64,000 nucleotides of DNA from Marinomonas agarivorans (GCA_002173415.2 NHNK02000013.1:1-64000), one strand, 5' to 3'. Shown: positions 36,676 to 46,187, numbered from the stretch's first letter. Translations and numbers: made by a program. Notes: a model not told the origin generated them from the sequence alone.

Positions 36676-36966
36676 CTAACTGAAAAACGACCTTTGTTTT
36701 GATGGAAATGATCGGACGCTAAAGTAAGGAAATCGACAGGGCCGCATTAAGAAACAGCGAAATGATGGGCATACAGAGCACAGTATACGATTAACTTTAA
36801 AGGTCGTGTGATTCATCTGCATAAGCGGCGCAGTTGTATGCTTTTGCCCTAACTGCTCAGCCTTAGTTTGCTGCATTGTTTGATATTCTTTTTGTGATGA
36901 AAATGCCCCTAATCCAAGGAATAAAATAGTGCCAAGGATAAGCATGATTGCGTTAATTACTTTCAT
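36676..36966 (-). CDS. Small membrane protein, uncertain
   Basis: A 96-residue frame starting MKVINAIMLILGTILFLGLGAFSSQ, a good single membrane helix or signal, with an AGGA site before the ATG. The C-terminal third (RILCSVCPSFRCFLMRPCRF) is unlike normal coding sequence, so the real protein may end earlier or be frameshifted. It is divergent from the AraC regulator gene and shares the intergenic site at 37039-37068. No family was recognised. Confidence 0.4.
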   Translation of the reverse strand: MKVINAIMLILGTILFLGLGAFSSQKEYQTMQQTKAEQLGQKHTTAPLMQMNHTTFKVNRILCSVCPSFRCFLMRPCRFPYFSVRSFPSKQRSFFS

Positions 36967-37038
36967 AGACGGCTTCCTGTAATGTTTACAAACGTTTTGT
37001 AAAGTTGGCGTGATGATAGGCAGTAAGCTAATTGTCGT

Positions 37039-37068
37039 CGTCTCACTATGAGGGGGCGAACAACAGAA
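37039..37068. promoter_or_regulatory. Copy 2 of a 30-bp regulatory-like repeat
   Basis: This is the second copy of the site at 36559-36588, between the small membrane protein and the AraC-family gene. It is suited to autoregulation. Confidence 0.55.
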
Positions 37069-37179
37069 TTTAGGTGTGCTTTGAGATTGTGTGCGCTAAA
37101 TTAAAACAATGTGTCCGAGCCAACACGGACGGACAGATTGTAAGGCAGTGAACTAATACAATAGGAAAGTAGCAACACG

Positions 37180-38406
37180 ATGACTGGTATGGTTGAAGAG
37201 ACGAGCATAGTGAACAATGTAGAAACAGTTTTGGCTGCCATTATTCTGGGACAATGTTTATTAACCATCAGTTTATTAGTTACGAAAAAAGGTTCATCGC
37301 ATATTCATATTCCATTAATTGTTTTTTTTAGCGCCTTTATTGTTAATAGCTTCGGTACAACACTGAATACGTTTTCTTTTGCTGAGGCAAATATTTTCTT
37401 CAAATATGCCAGTTATGTTTTTGCTTATATTTGCTTGCTACTGCTTTTCCCCTCACTTTGGTTTTATGTCCGCAACATCACAAGCCCTGTCTTTATTCAC
37501 TGGCGTAAACGAGACGCATGGCATCTGATACCTTTTCTAATTGGGTTGTGTGTTGCCGTTTTAGTACTGACATTGCCTGATACTATGCTGGCGCAAATTT
37601 TTAATGATGGCACGGGACCTGTGACGCCGTTACTTATTGTGGCAGCCTTTTCGCTTTATGGCGTGGTTGTCATGTGGGCAATTCAAAGTGTCTGCTACTT
37701 TGTGCTTGTATTTCGCCAGCTTCTTTTGCATAAGCAACAGCTCAAACATTACTTTTCCAGTACGGAAGATCGTGAATTAGTCTGGGTTTATGGTGTTTCT
37801 ATTTTTCTGCTTAGTGCCTTACTGACTACGTTATTAAGCATGTTTACCAGTGTTATTGACCATGTCAGTTATCTTGTCGATATTCTAGATCTCTGTTTGA
37901 TTTTTACGTTATCCCATTGGGGGCTAAGACAAGGCAGTTTTATGGTAAAGAGTGGGACCGATACGGTAAGAAAAAACAGTAAAGCAGGCAATAACAATTG
38001 TGAATCGCTTGCCCTCCACTCGGTGGCAAAATATGAGAAATCAGCGCTTTCTGACACCCATATCGATCGTATTGCTGCAAACATCCAACGTGTTATGCAA
38101 GCGGACAAACTCTATTTGGACCCAAATCTGTCTTTAGGTGATTTAGCCAAAGCCGTTTCAGAGCCTGCTAATTATGTGTCGCAAACGTTAAATGGTCGTT
38201 TGGGGAGTACGTTCTTTGATTTTATTAACACGCAACGTATTCAAGAGGCGCTATTGCTGTTGCCTATGCAGAATAAAACCATTCTTGATATTGCTTACGA
38301 GGTTGGGTTTAACTCGCGCTCTTCTTTTTATAAGGCATTTAAACGTGAAATTGGTCTTACACCGACCGTATACAAACAACAAATGCACGCTAATCTAAGA
38401 AAGTAA
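37180..38406 (+). CDS. Membrane-anchored AraC-family regulator
   Basis: A 408-residue protein whose first 250 residues hold about seven hydrophobic segments (VLAAIILGQCLLTISLLV, IPLIVFFSAFIVNSFG, YVFAYICLLLLFPSLWFYV, LIPFLIGLCVAVLVL and others). The C-terminal 105 residues form an AraC DNA-binding domain (LYLDPNLSLGDLAKAVSEPANYVSQTLNGRLGSTFFDFINTQRIQEAL, then ILDIAYEVGFNSRSSFYKAFKREIGLTPTVYK). Such proteins sense at the membrane and act directly on DNA. Probable targets are the flanking MipA-like gene and itself through the repeated 30-bp site, and possibly the S41 protease gene downstream. Confidence 0.9.
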   Translation: MTGMVEETSIVNNVETVLAAIILGQCLLTISLLVTKKGSSHIHIPLIVFFSAFIVNSFGTTLNTFSFAEANIFFKYASYVFAYICLLLLFPSLWFYVRNITSPVFIHWRKRDAWHLIPFLIGLCVAVLVLTLPDTMLAQIFNDGTGPVTPLLIVAAFSLYGVVVMWAIQSVCYFVLVFRQLLLHKQQLKHYFSSTEDRELVWVYGVSIFLLSALLTTLLSMFTSVIDHVSYLVDILDLCLIFTLSHWGLRQGSFMVKSGTDTVRKNSKAGNNNCESLALHSVAKYEKSALSDTHIDRIAANIQRVMQADKLYLDPNLSLGDLAKAVSEPANYVSQTLNGRLGSTFFDFINTQRIQEALLLLPMQNKTILDIAYEVGFNSRSSFYKAFKREIGLTPTVYKQQMHANLRK

Positions 38407-38487
38407 TTGTCCTTGCGGCCCTGAAAAGACAACGAGAGCAAAACGACAAGTGATAATACAGGAAGTATAAATCACAGAGGTCTTATT

Positions 38488-39975
38488 ATGTTTGTTGGTA
38501 AGTTACATTCTCAATGTCATGTTCAGTCGAGCAGAAGGCGCTCTATTTATAGGGCTTTCATGCTAGTTGTTGGTTTTACAAGTTTGATGTCGTGTCAGTC
38601 TACAGGAGGGTGGCATATGGATACGTTAGCCATTGAGTATCGCGGCTTATGGCAATCAAATGGTTATGGTTATTTCATCGATGCCAGTGGCCCAACTCTT
38701 AAAGCGTACAATATAACAGCAGATGTGTGTGTACGAGACAGTGATATCGAAGAAGTTTTCTACAGTTATGCCAGTCAGCAAATTGAGGGTGGAGAACTGG
38801 TTGCAACGGCAGACGGTCAGTACTTGTATTTAAAAGAGCCGTTTGAAGAATATCAGATGCAACTTACTCGTCTCGATAGATTGCCAGCGCAATGTAGACA
38901 TCTGACTGAGAATACTCCAATGGCAAACTTTGACGCTTTAAGCAGTTACATGCAGACGCATTATGCCTTTTTTGAGCTCTATGGTGTTGATTGGCCTAAA
39001 ACTGTTGCAAGTTATCGACCAAAAGTAACCGATACTACAAGTGAGGCAGATTTGTTCCGTCTGTTTTCTGACATGTTAGCACCGATTCAAGATGCACATG
39101 TTTCTTTGCGGGGAATAATTGATGGTGATGAGGTGAGTTATGAACCTGAAATAAGTCCACTAGGTAAAGCAACGCAAACAATAGCGGAACAACTGAATAC
39201 CTCGAAAGACAATATTGATGAGAAATTACTCGAACACTACTGGGTCAATGATATCCATCAAGAGATTTTACAAGGCCAAGGTGTTATGGCAGCCAATGAT
39301 TGGATTCAGTACGGTATTGTTGATCAAGACATTGGTTACATGGCGATAGCGTCAACCTACGATTACGCTGGTGGCGGCATCAATGACAATGCTAATACGC
39401 GTCGCCAGCTCAAACAGGTTTTAGATCAGGCTTTAATGCTTTTCAATGACAGATCGGTAAAAGCGGTGTTGTTAGACTTGAGCATTAACTTCGGTGGGCA
39501 CAGCTTTCCTGCCATGGATATTGCGGCTCGCTTTGCCACACGACCTACACAGGCCTTTTCAAAAAAAGCGTATGATGCCGTGGGCTTAAATGCTTTCCCT
39601 ATTCAGGTAACGCCTACTCACCAGCAAAGTGAGGAGCAACCTTACTTTCATGGTCCTGTTTATGTGTTGGCGTCCAGTGCCACAGTTAGCGGCGGTGAGG
39701 AAGTGGTGTTGGCGTTAAGAGCACTACCTAATGTGACTGTTATGGGAGAGAGAACAAGGGGGGCATTGTCAGACATTCTCGAGAAAACACTCCCTAATGG
39801 TTGGCGCATTGGCCTATCTAACGAAATTTACATGGATGAAAATGATGATGTATGGGAAGGTGATGGTATCCCACCTGATGTCGAGATGCCTGTTTTTGAT
39901 CCTAATAACCCTTTTAAAGGTCATTTAGAAGCCGTTAATCAGGTGATCGAAAACATTCATAATGAGCGCTCGTAA
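38488..39975 (+). CDS. S41-family peptidase lipoprotein
   Basis: A 495-residue protein with signal and lipobox (FMLVVGFTSLMSC, the Cys followed by QSTGG), so it is probably membrane-anchored. The peptidase S41 (tail-specific protease) core is visible: VKAVLLDLSINFGGHSFPAMDIAARF, then VYVLASSATVSGGEEVVLALRAL with the likely catalytic Ser, then VMGERTRGALSD and GDGIPPDVEMPVF. No PDZ domain is evident. N-terminal residues 45-140 form an unrecognised domain. It follows the membrane AraC gene by 81 bp on the same strand. Confidence 0.83.
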   Translation: MFVGKLHSQCHVQSSRRRSIYRAFMLVVGFTSLMSCQSTGGWHMDTLAIEYRGLWQSNGYGYFIDASGPTLKAYNITADVCVRDSDIEEVFYSYASQQIEGGELVATADGQYLYLKEPFEEYQMQLTRLDRLPAQCRHLTENTPMANFDALSSYMQTHYAFFELYGVDWPKTVASYRPKVTDTTSEADLFRLFSDMLAPIQDAHVSLRGIIDGDEVSYEPEISPLGKATQTIAEQLNTSKDNIDEKLLEHYWVNDIHQEILQGQGVMAANDWIQYGIVDQDIGYMAIASTYDYAGGGINDNANTRRQLKQVLDQALMLFNDRSVKAVLLDLSINFGGHSFPAMDIAARFATRPTQAFSKKAYDAVGLNAFPIQVTPTHQQSEEQPYFHGPVYVLASSATVSGGEEVVLALRALPNVTVMGERTRGALSDILEKTLPNGWRIGLSNEIYMDENDDVWEGDGIPPDVEMPVFDPNNPFKGHLEAVNQVIENIHNERS

Positions 39976-40005
39976 ATGGCAGTTGTCATTGCAGACGTGA
40001 GACCA

Positions 40006-40053
40006 ATTACCTACGACAACTATTACCTACGACAACTACTACCTACGACAACT
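40006..40053. repeat. Three 16-bp tandem repeats over the lacI-type stop codon
   Basis: ATTACCTACGACAACT occurs at 40006 and 40022, with a one-base variant at 40038. The third copy covers the stop and last codons of the LacI-family gene on the minus strand. Confidence 0.85.
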
Positions 40054-41062
40054 GACCACGATTAGCCACAGAGTTTCGGATTATTAAATCACTGGTAATT
40101 TCAATTTTCTTGGGAGCTATGGATGGGCTCTCAATGCGATTGAGTACAGACTTGACTGTCAAATCTACCATTTCTTCCATCGACTGATTCATGGTTGTTA
40201 GATTGTAGGCAAGTGAGTTACCAAGAGGTACATTATCATAACCAATAACGGATACATCTTCGGGTACGTTCAGACCAAGTTCATATCTGAGAGTATCTAT
40301 TACGGCGAAAGCCATATGGTCATTGGCGACAAATAAGGCATCGGGTTTTGCTTTTGAATTTGGAGCAAATAGAGCTAGAGTCACTTCTCGTGCTTGTTGT
40401 TGGCAGTAGTTACCATTTTCGATTGATAGGGGGGCGAGCCCTTTATCTTTCAAACCATCGATAAACCCTTGTTCTCTGTCCTTGTTGGTTGAAGATTCAA
40501 GAAAGCCTGAAATGTAACTGATTTTTTTATGGCCTGTTTCTACTAAATAATGCGCAACCTTCTTACCGCCTTCGTAGTTGTCTGAGGTAATGGAAGTCAC
40601 TGTGTCAGAATCAATGGCGCGGTTAAATAACACCACAGGGACAGAAAACGAATGGCAAGCTTGAATCCAATCAGGCGATAGGGAAATCGATGCAAGAATT
40701 ACCGCATCCACTTGATACTGAAGAAATTCTTGCACTATATCGTCGGCGGAGTTTTGATGATCTGCGAAAAACATCAGGCTGTGATAGCCATTTGCCTGAA
40801 ACTGGCGCGAGAGTTTTTCCAGCGCCAAAGGGTAATATTGGTTTTCCAAATAACCGCACACGAAACCAATAATTTTGCTCTTTCTGGTGATCATGGAACG
40901 AGCCATGATGTTGGGGCGGTAGCCAAGTTCTTTGGCGGTATTAAGGATGGATTCTCGCTTTTTCGGATTGATTGAAGAGCCTGGTGTAAAGGCTCTACTT
41001 ACCATTGACTGGCTCACGCCAGCGGCTTTTGCAACATCAATAGAACTGGGTTTTCTTTTCAT
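40043..41062 (-). CDS. LacI-family transcriptional regulator
   Basis: A 339-residue protein. The N-terminal HTH is SSIDVAKAAGVSQSMVSRAFTPGSSINPKKRESILNTAKELGYRPN, the hinge is IMARSMITRKSKIIGFV, and a periplasmic-binding-like effector domain follows (DALFVANDHMAFAVIDTLRYELGLNVPEDVSVIGYDNVPLG). It lies between the two operons that carry TTGAATACGTATGCAA-type operators and is the only LacI-type gene in the window, so it is their likely repressor. The effector is probably a sugar-like substrate or intermediate. Confidence 0.93.
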   Translation of the reverse strand: MKRKPSSIDVAKAAGVSQSMVSRAFTPGSSINPKKRESILNTAKELGYRPNIMARSMITRKSKIIGFVCGYLENQYYPLALEKLSRQFQANGYHSLMFFADHQNSADDIVQEFLQYQVDAVILASISLSPDWIQACHSFSVPVVLFNRAIDSDTVTSITSDNYEGGKKVAHYLVETGHKKISYISGFLESSTNKDREQGFIDGLKDKGLAPLSIENGNYCQQQAREVTLALFAPNSKAKPDALFVANDHMAFAVIDTLRYELGLNVPEDVSVIGYDNVPLGNSLAYNLTTMNQSMEEMVDLTVKSVLNRIESPSIAPKKIEITSDLIIRNSVANRGQLS

Positions 41063-41228
41063 AGTAAATCATTTGCCAAAGTAAGCTGTTTGCCAATAAT
41101 AACCCGCATCATGGTACAAATAGAGTGGAAAATAGGGCTATTTTAGCACAAGTTCTATACAGTGGACGATGGCAAATTTATGCGAGAAAAATGGCTCTTT
41201 TGCATTACTGGTTTATTTATAATCGTGC

Positions 41229-42239
41229 TTATTGTGCATTTAAAATGGTTTGGGTGCGCTCCAATACATCTAATCCTTGTTGCTTCAACCAATAAGGCAG
41301 GTCTATAAAAATCCAGTTCTCACTTAACTTATCGCCATCTCGATAGTAAATATCAACCACTTGCATTTCGGCATTCACTTGCCCGCCGGGTAAGCCTAAC
41401 CAACCTCCAAGCGGTGTATTGGATAAATTAGGCCAACCAAAGAAACAAGCAAAGTTTCCTTCAGCAAAGCGGCATAGATGGCCACAGAACTTTTTGTCAC
41501 CCAAACTGGCTCGAAACGGCAGTTGATGTTGTTCTTGATAGCGAGGAATTGTGTAGGTTGCGCCAACACCTGCGGGTCCATACCACACCATGTTATCGGC
41601 CCATGTACGTGCTAGTACATCAGGGGAACAAGTCATGGAACCACTTTTATTTAACGTGTCGAGGTCATTAACCATCTCATTCACAAGGTCCAGCGTTTTT
41701 TTACCTTCTGTTGCTGGTGCATCTTCAAACAACAAACCATCGTGGTTTCGAGGGCCTGGGTAGTTATAGTAAACACCCGTTGAAGGAGGAAGTGGGTAGG
41801 CTCCTGCTTGCTCCATCAAACCAATCAAGTCAATAAATAAGCCGGTTTTGGCGATTTTATTATCAATAATGCAATTGAATTCAGCGTAACGAATATTGAC
41901 GATTTTGCGTGTGGCTCGAATGCCAAGAAAATCCTCATCAAATAGGCCCATAAAGTTGCCCATACTCATGACCCATTCTTCATCGCCTAGCTCGTTTTTA
42001 CCGGCGATAAAGATATCCTGACGTCTTTGTAGGTGCTTAATGGATGTCAACAGAGGGCGCCAGAACTCAGAAACTACTTCGTTAACACTGTGTTTTTCTC
42101 GCCACGGATAAACGCCTTTCCACTCATAATCAGGGTGTGCGTAGTGAGATATCACTGTGTGAATATCGTCAATACTGGCTTGTTCAAGCGCGTGAAAATA
42201 ATGACGAACAAGTTGTTTGCTGGCTTGAAAATTGGTCAT
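41229..42239 (-). CDS. Two-domain SnoaL-like (NTF2-fold) protein
   Basis: A 336-residue protein built of two SnoaL/NTF2-like halves. The second half has NMVWYGPAGVGATYTIPRYQEQHQLPFRASL, then FFGWPNLSNTPLGGWLGLPG and DKLSENWIFIDLPYWLKQQGLDV. The same pattern, with D-x-W...NW-x-x-ID, recurs in three neighbours. SnoaL-type proteins are cyclases, isomerases or hydratases on small substrates. Acid-base residues cannot be assigned with certainty. It is last in the ABC-SnoaL operon, 47 bp after the previous gene. Confidence 0.82.
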   Translation of the reverse strand: MTNFQASKQLVRHYFHALEQASIDDIHTVISHYAHPDYEWKGVYPWREKHSVNEVVSEFWRPLLTSIKHLQRRQDIFIAGKNELGDEEWVMSMGNFMGLFDEDFLGIRATRKIVNIRYAEFNCIIDNKIAKTGLFIDLIGLMEQAGAYPLPPSTGVYYNYPGPRNHDGLLFEDAPATEGKKTLDLVNEMVNDLDTLNKSGSMTCSPDVLARTWADNMVWYGPAGVGATYTIPRYQEQHQLPFRASLGDKKFCGHLCRFAEGNFACFFGWPNLSNTPLGGWLGLPGGQVNAEMQVVDIYYRDGDKLSENWIFIDLPYWLKQQGLDVLERTQTILNAQ

Positions 42240-42286
42240 AAACTCTGCCTGTTATGTTGCTAAATTAAAATAGCTATCGAAAATAA

Positions 42287-43255
42287 TTATCCAGTATGCA
42301 ATAAAATCTGTTTCCAAATAGCGGTGTCATCCATCACCACAAACTCTCTGTTAATGCCCCGTGGGCCAAACTCAACATGGCTAATTCCCATAATGTAGAC
42401 TTGTGCATCAGTAGGGCGACCATAACGTCCCCAGCCTTCATGTTTACCTTCTAATGACCAGCGAATAGCGGCTCGATTAGCCATACCTTGATCGTCACGG
42501 CCAATCGTATGGTGAATGGTGAATGTTGCATTCGGGAAGGCGGAGCGTAAGCCTAGCCAGAATGCATCAACACTTTCTTGCCCATGACCAGTGATACCAT
42601 TGGGGTATTCTGTTTGTACCGCGCGATCAAACTGCGAAAAAGCGGTACTGAAATTGGCGTTCATAAGCTGGTGTAAAATAGCGGCATAACGCTGACCTAA
42701 CTCGTGCTTGTTACCTGTGCCCTTGTATGGACCAAGGATATCGATGGCGCTATGAAAAGGCCGAGTTGCATTTTCAATACCACCTTCGGCCTGTATTTGT
42801 TCGAAGGCATAGGTTTTAGGGTCTAACCCCAATTGGGTAACAACCGCGCCTTGGTCACGAATCATCCACTCGTCAGTAATTTGGTTATTGATGCAGTAGC
42901 AATCGGCGATAATGCGAAACCCTAATTTTTTACCAGTTGCTTTGCCGAATACTCCATCATTAACATGGGTGGCCTGTGAGTAGATACGATGAGAAGAAAG
43001 ATAGCCTTCATCATCATTGCCAGACCAAATGACGTCTTCGCCTAATAATGTCCTATCAGGAAATTCACTTAATGTTGCCATTGTGGAGGCGATGACATTG
43101 TCATTACCTACCACAATGGTTGCCGGTACACGGACAATAATGTCTTTACCATAGTATTTATGGAGTGTGTGTAAGCCGCGATCTTCCCAGATTTCTTTGG
43201 TTATTTTGATAATATAGTCGGGTAAATCGGTAAACTGAGGGTCAAAGTTTTTCAT
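42287..43255 (-). CDS. Two-domain SnoaL-like (NTF2-fold) protein
   Basis: A 322-residue protein of the same kind as its neighbour. Both halves look NTF2-like, with YGKDIIVRVPATIVVGNDNVIASTMATLSEFPDRTLLGEDVIW in the first and FDRAVQTEYPNGITGHGQESVDAFWLGLRSAFPNATFTIHHTIGRDDQG...RWSLEGKHEGWGRYG in the second. The latter resembles ester-cyclase/SnoaL polyketide-cyclase sequences most closely. It is sixth in the operon and its function is unknown. Confidence 0.8.
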   Translation of the reverse strand: MKNFDPQFTDLPDYIIKITKEIWEDRGLHTLHKYYGKDIIVRVPATIVVGNDNVIASTMATLSEFPDRTLLGEDVIWSGNDDEGYLSSHRIYSQATHVNDGVFGKATGKKLGFRIIADCYCINNQITDEWMIRDQGAVVTQLGLDPKTYAFEQIQAEGGIENATRPFHSAIDILGPYKGTGNKHELGQRYAAILHQLMNANFSTAFSQFDRAVQTEYPNGITGHGQESVDAFWLGLRSAFPNATFTIHHTIGRDDQGMANRAAIRWSLEGKHEGWGRYGRPTDAQVYIMGISHVEFGPRGINREFVVMDDTAIWKQILLHTG

Positions 43256-43264
43256 TCATTCTTA

Positions 43265-43306
43265 CTCAATACAAATGGCTCAATACAAATTATTTAGTAC
43301 AAGTGG
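43265..43306. repeat. Three 14-bp tandem repeats between SnoaL-like genes
   Basis: CTCAATACAAATGG, CTCAATACAAATTA and TTTAGTACAAGTGG follow directly, just before the start of the 42287-43255 gene. Confidence 0.65.
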
Positions 43307-43346
43307 CGTTTAAATTACAGTAGCGATAACCTATGTTAATGAAGCA

Positions 43347-43880
43347 TTATTTTAATGGTGTCATTGGGTGTTGCACGGCTTGTGAGTCCCACTTTTCCCA
43401 ACCTTCGCCATTAAAAATATCCTTGCCGAGTTGTTTTAGCACATAGGGGAAGTCGATCATGACCCAGTTATCAACAATTTTGCCATCAACTACTTTCCAA
43501 AAATCCATGTAACGAATTTCAACCTCCTTACCCGTTGGAGCAATGCCCATAAATTCCCCTGTGTGCTTGGCATTTTGACGACCAAAGGCTGCCATCCACT
43601 CACCTTCAGCAATACGCACTTCATCGGTGGCGACTTTCTCGCTGAAAGCGGCTTGGAAAGGTCGTTGCCAGTTATCCTGAAATTCCTTCAGGCCATTCTT
43701 TAGACCACAACCAGTGTTACCAATCCAGCGAAAATTTTCATCAAAAAAACGTCCCATACCGTCGATATCATGATCATTTAAGCCATCTACCATGGCTTCA
43801 ACTACCCTACGAGTTGTTTCCGTTTTGGAGGGATCGTTATGCATTGTAAAAGGTGCTTGAGTAACTTTAATTTGTGTCAT
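43347..43880 (-). CDS. Single-domain SnoaL-like (NTF2-fold) protein
   Basis: A 177-residue protein with one SnoaL/NTF2 domain: VVEAMVDGLNDHDIDGMGRFFDENFRWIGNTGCGLKNGLKEFQDNWQRPFQAAF, then GEFMGIAPTGKEVEIRYMDFWKVVDGKIVDNWVMIDFPYVLKQLGKDIF. The last part aligns with the C-terminal halves of the other three SnoaL-like proteins (D-W-K/R-V...NWV.ID..), so they are paralogues. It is fifth in the operon, right after the ABC permease. Confidence 0.87.
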   Translation of the reverse strand: MTQIKVTQAPFTMHNDPSKTETTRRVVEAMVDGLNDHDIDGMGRFFDENFRWIGNTGCGLKNGLKEFQDNWQRPFQAAFSEKVATDEVRIAEGEWMAAFGRQNAKHTGEFMGIAPTGKEVEIRYMDFWKVVDGKIVDNWVMIDFPYVLKQLGKDIFNGEGWEKWDSQAVQHPMTPLK

Positions 43881-43942
43881 TGAGATATTCTCCAGAGCAA
43901 ATATGATAATGAAGGCCTAAGAAGTAAAAATTTAAGCCTTTT

Positions 43943-45160
43943 TTAACCTTTTACGGCGCCTTGGGTTAAACCCGAAACAATTTGTTTTTGGAAAATCATC
44001 ACCAAAATAAAAAGCGGTGCCGTTATGGAAGTGGCCGCTGCAATGGCTTCCACTTGATCGGTAGCGGTTGTTTCGCGGTTAAAGTAAGCGGTAATGGCTG
44101 GCACCATAGTTTCGTTCTGACTATCAAGCAATAATGACGTCACAAGGTAGTCGTTATAGGCCAGTAAGAAAGAAAATAGCCCTGTGGTTATTAAGCCTGG
44201 CCACATAACGGGCAAGATTACTTTTCGAAACGCTTGAAAGTGAGTGCAGCCATCTACTCGGGCCGCTTCGTCTAACTCTTTTGGTACATTCATGAAAAAT
44301 GAACGTAGCATCCAAATGGTAAAAGGCTGGTTAATTGCCACTAGTACGGCAATAACGGCCAAAGGTTGTCCATATAAGGTAGGTGGTTCTTCGGCAAAAA
44401 AGCTAAAAATGCTGCCAATTAAGGGCAAATTCCATAAAGGTGTCAGTATTTCTTTTGAGTCTACAAAAAATGGCAAATAGCCTGTTACTAACACTGAGTG
44501 AGGCAAGGCTCGAAAAATTAGGGCAATAACCAGTAACCAAAGCGCAATGCTAGAAGTCGTTCGGGAAAGCGCATAGGCAGCTAATGTGCCAACGGTTAAT
44601 GAGATAATAACGACACCAAAGGTGACGGTTAGTGAGTTTTTAAACTGCACGTAAAACGTATTTTCTACCCAAACAGCATAGTAATGCTCCAGTGTGTAAC
44701 CAATCAAGGGTTTGCTGAGCAAGGACAAAAGGGGAAGCTCGTCAAATAGGGCATTTACTAACTGGCTAACAAACGGTAATAAGTAAAAAAAACTGGCAAC
44801 TACAAGCAGGCCGTACACAAAACACAGGGCAAAAATATTGAGCTTTCGGTGCTCTATCGGTAAAAAATAATCCACTGTTGTTCGATAGAATTTACGTGGA
44901 ATTTTATAAGCATAATAGGTGAAGATACCCACTAAAATAAGGTCTAGTAGGCTGAATGCATCTGCCGCTGTAGCGGTGTTTTTCCCCATAATAACGACAA
45001 GTGGATTTTGAGCAAAAGCGTCAACAGGGAGCTTAAAACTCATAATAAAAATCCAGACTAATGGGAAGGCGGCGATCAAGGCCCACAATACAAGGAAACC
45101 GTAGGTACCTGCTTTTAATAAGGGTGTCTGTTGAAATACCTTAGGGGTGTCATCAGTCAT
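43943..45160 (-). CDS. Sugar-type ABC permease (MalG family) with N-terminal extension
   Basis: A 405-residue permease. The C-terminal 220 residues are a normal MalG-type permease with the coupling loop EAARVDGCTHFQAFRKVILPVMWPGLITTGLFSFLLAYNDYL. The N-terminal part is about 120 residues longer than usual and adds two further membrane segments (about 60-85 and 105-130) between the first helix and the permease core. It pairs with the MalF-type partner, four bases away. Substrate class: carbohydrate or polyol by family. Confidence 0.9.
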   Translation of the reverse strand: MTDDTPKVFQQTPLLKAGTYGFLVLWALIAAFPLVWIFIMSFKLPVDAFAQNPLVVIMGKNTATAADAFSLLDLILVGIFTYYAYKIPRKFYRTTVDYFLPIEHRKLNIFALCFVYGLLVVASFFYLLPFVSQLVNALFDELPLLSLLSKPLIGYTLEHYYAVWVENTFYVQFKNSLTVTFGVVIISLTVGTLAAYALSRTTSSIALWLLVIALIFRALPHSVLVTGYLPFFVDSKEILTPLWNLPLIGSIFSFFAEEPPTLYGQPLAVIAVLVAINQPFTIWMLRSFFMNVPKELDEAARVDGCTHFQAFRKVILPVMWPGLITTGLFSFLLAYNDYLVTSLLLDSQNETMVPAITAYFNRETTATDQVEAIAAATSITAPLFILVMIFQKQIVSGLTQGAVKG

Positions 45161-45164
45161 CAGA

Positions 45165-46187
45165 TTATCCTTTTTTTTGATCGCGTAAGGTGCGGTTAAG
45201 AACAGGAATCAGCAAAAGAATAATGCCAATCATGGTAAGCATTGAGGAAGCCGAGGCCCTAGAGATTGCTCTATTCCCAGTATCATCTGGCTCTAAAAAG
45301 TCAAACGTTAGCCATTGCAATGAAATAACATGAGCTTCACTGGAAAAGCCGATGATTTCTTCAAATACTCGATAGGTGTCCATCAAATGAATCAGAGCGA
45401 TAAAGTAAATAAGTGGCATTAAATGAGGGATGATGACGTAACGTACTCGCTCAAATCGCGAGGCGCCATCAATAACTGCGGATTCCAGAGTATCCTGATT
45501 TACCGACTGTAAACCAGCATAAAAAATAACAAAAGCAAATGGTGCTACGTGCCATACACGGTAAAACATCATTAACAGCTCAATGGTCCAACCCTGTGCA
45601 AACATGGCAATTTCTTGGCCTATTAGGCTTTCCAGAGCTCTGGTTAATAGCCCATCACCAATAAATAACCATTTGATTGATAGGGCACCAATAACTGGGG
45701 TGATAATGAAAGGCAGTAAAGAAATAAAGATCACAGGCCCTTTTATATTTTGAGCGACATTATTTACGGTTAAAGCAATTAATAAACCAACACCAATTAC
45801 TAAAGGCAAAGTAATGAGCGTAAACATGAGAGTAAAACGCAGTGCTTTGTAAAAGTCGATGTCAGTGAAAATATCAAAAAACTGCCCTGAACGGATCAAC
45901 TGAACTGCCTTCTCGGGTTCTAATACTGCACGATAAGTGTCAAGCCCAACAAAGACAGTTTGGGTAATAGGGGTATTGTTCTCATCTAGCAATGGCACGG
46001 TTTTTTCTGTTTTTTCACAAATCGAGGTCGGGAAACTGGGTGTGCAAGTCTCAACAACAACGGTTTCGTACACATTCTGAGTGACATAAAAACTTTGGAT
46101 AAACACAGATACCAGCGGAATCGCAATGAATATCAGCATCATCAATAAAGAAGGAGCTACGAAGACAAAGAAGGTTTTTTGTTTCAT
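45165..46187 (-). CDS. Sugar-type ABC permease (MalF/UgpA family)
   Basis: A 340-residue permease with about six membrane segments. The coupling loop is SAVIDGASRFERVRYVIIPHLMPLIYFIALI. Between the first and second segments is a longer periplasmic loop (about residues 35-95) holding two cysteines (ETCTPSFPTSICEK) that could form a disulfide. It lies 160 bp downstream of the binding-protein gene and four bases before the second permease. Confidence 0.9.
   Translation of the reverse strand: MKQKTFFVFVAPSLLMMLIFIAIPLVSVFIQSFYVTQNVYETVVVETCTPSFPTSICEKTEKTVPLLDENNTPITQTVFVGLDTYRAVLEPEKAVQLIRSGQFFDIFTDIDFYKALRFTLMFTLITLPLVIGVGLLIALTVNNVAQNIKGPVIFISLLPFIITPVIGALSIKWLFIGDGLLTRALESLIGQEIAMFAQGWTIELLMMFYRVWHVAPFAFVIFYAGLQSVNQDTLESAVIDGASRFERVRYVIIPHLMPLIYFIALIHLMDTYRVFEEIIGFSSEAHVISLQWLTFDFLEPDDTGNRAISRASASSMLTMIGIILLLIPVLNRTLRDQKKG

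Noticed and set aside
43912-43940. AAGGC...GCCTT followed by Ts between the SnoaL-like and permease genes
   Set aside because: The T-run is on the plus strand whereas all nearby genes run on the minus strand; the stem is only five to six base pairs.
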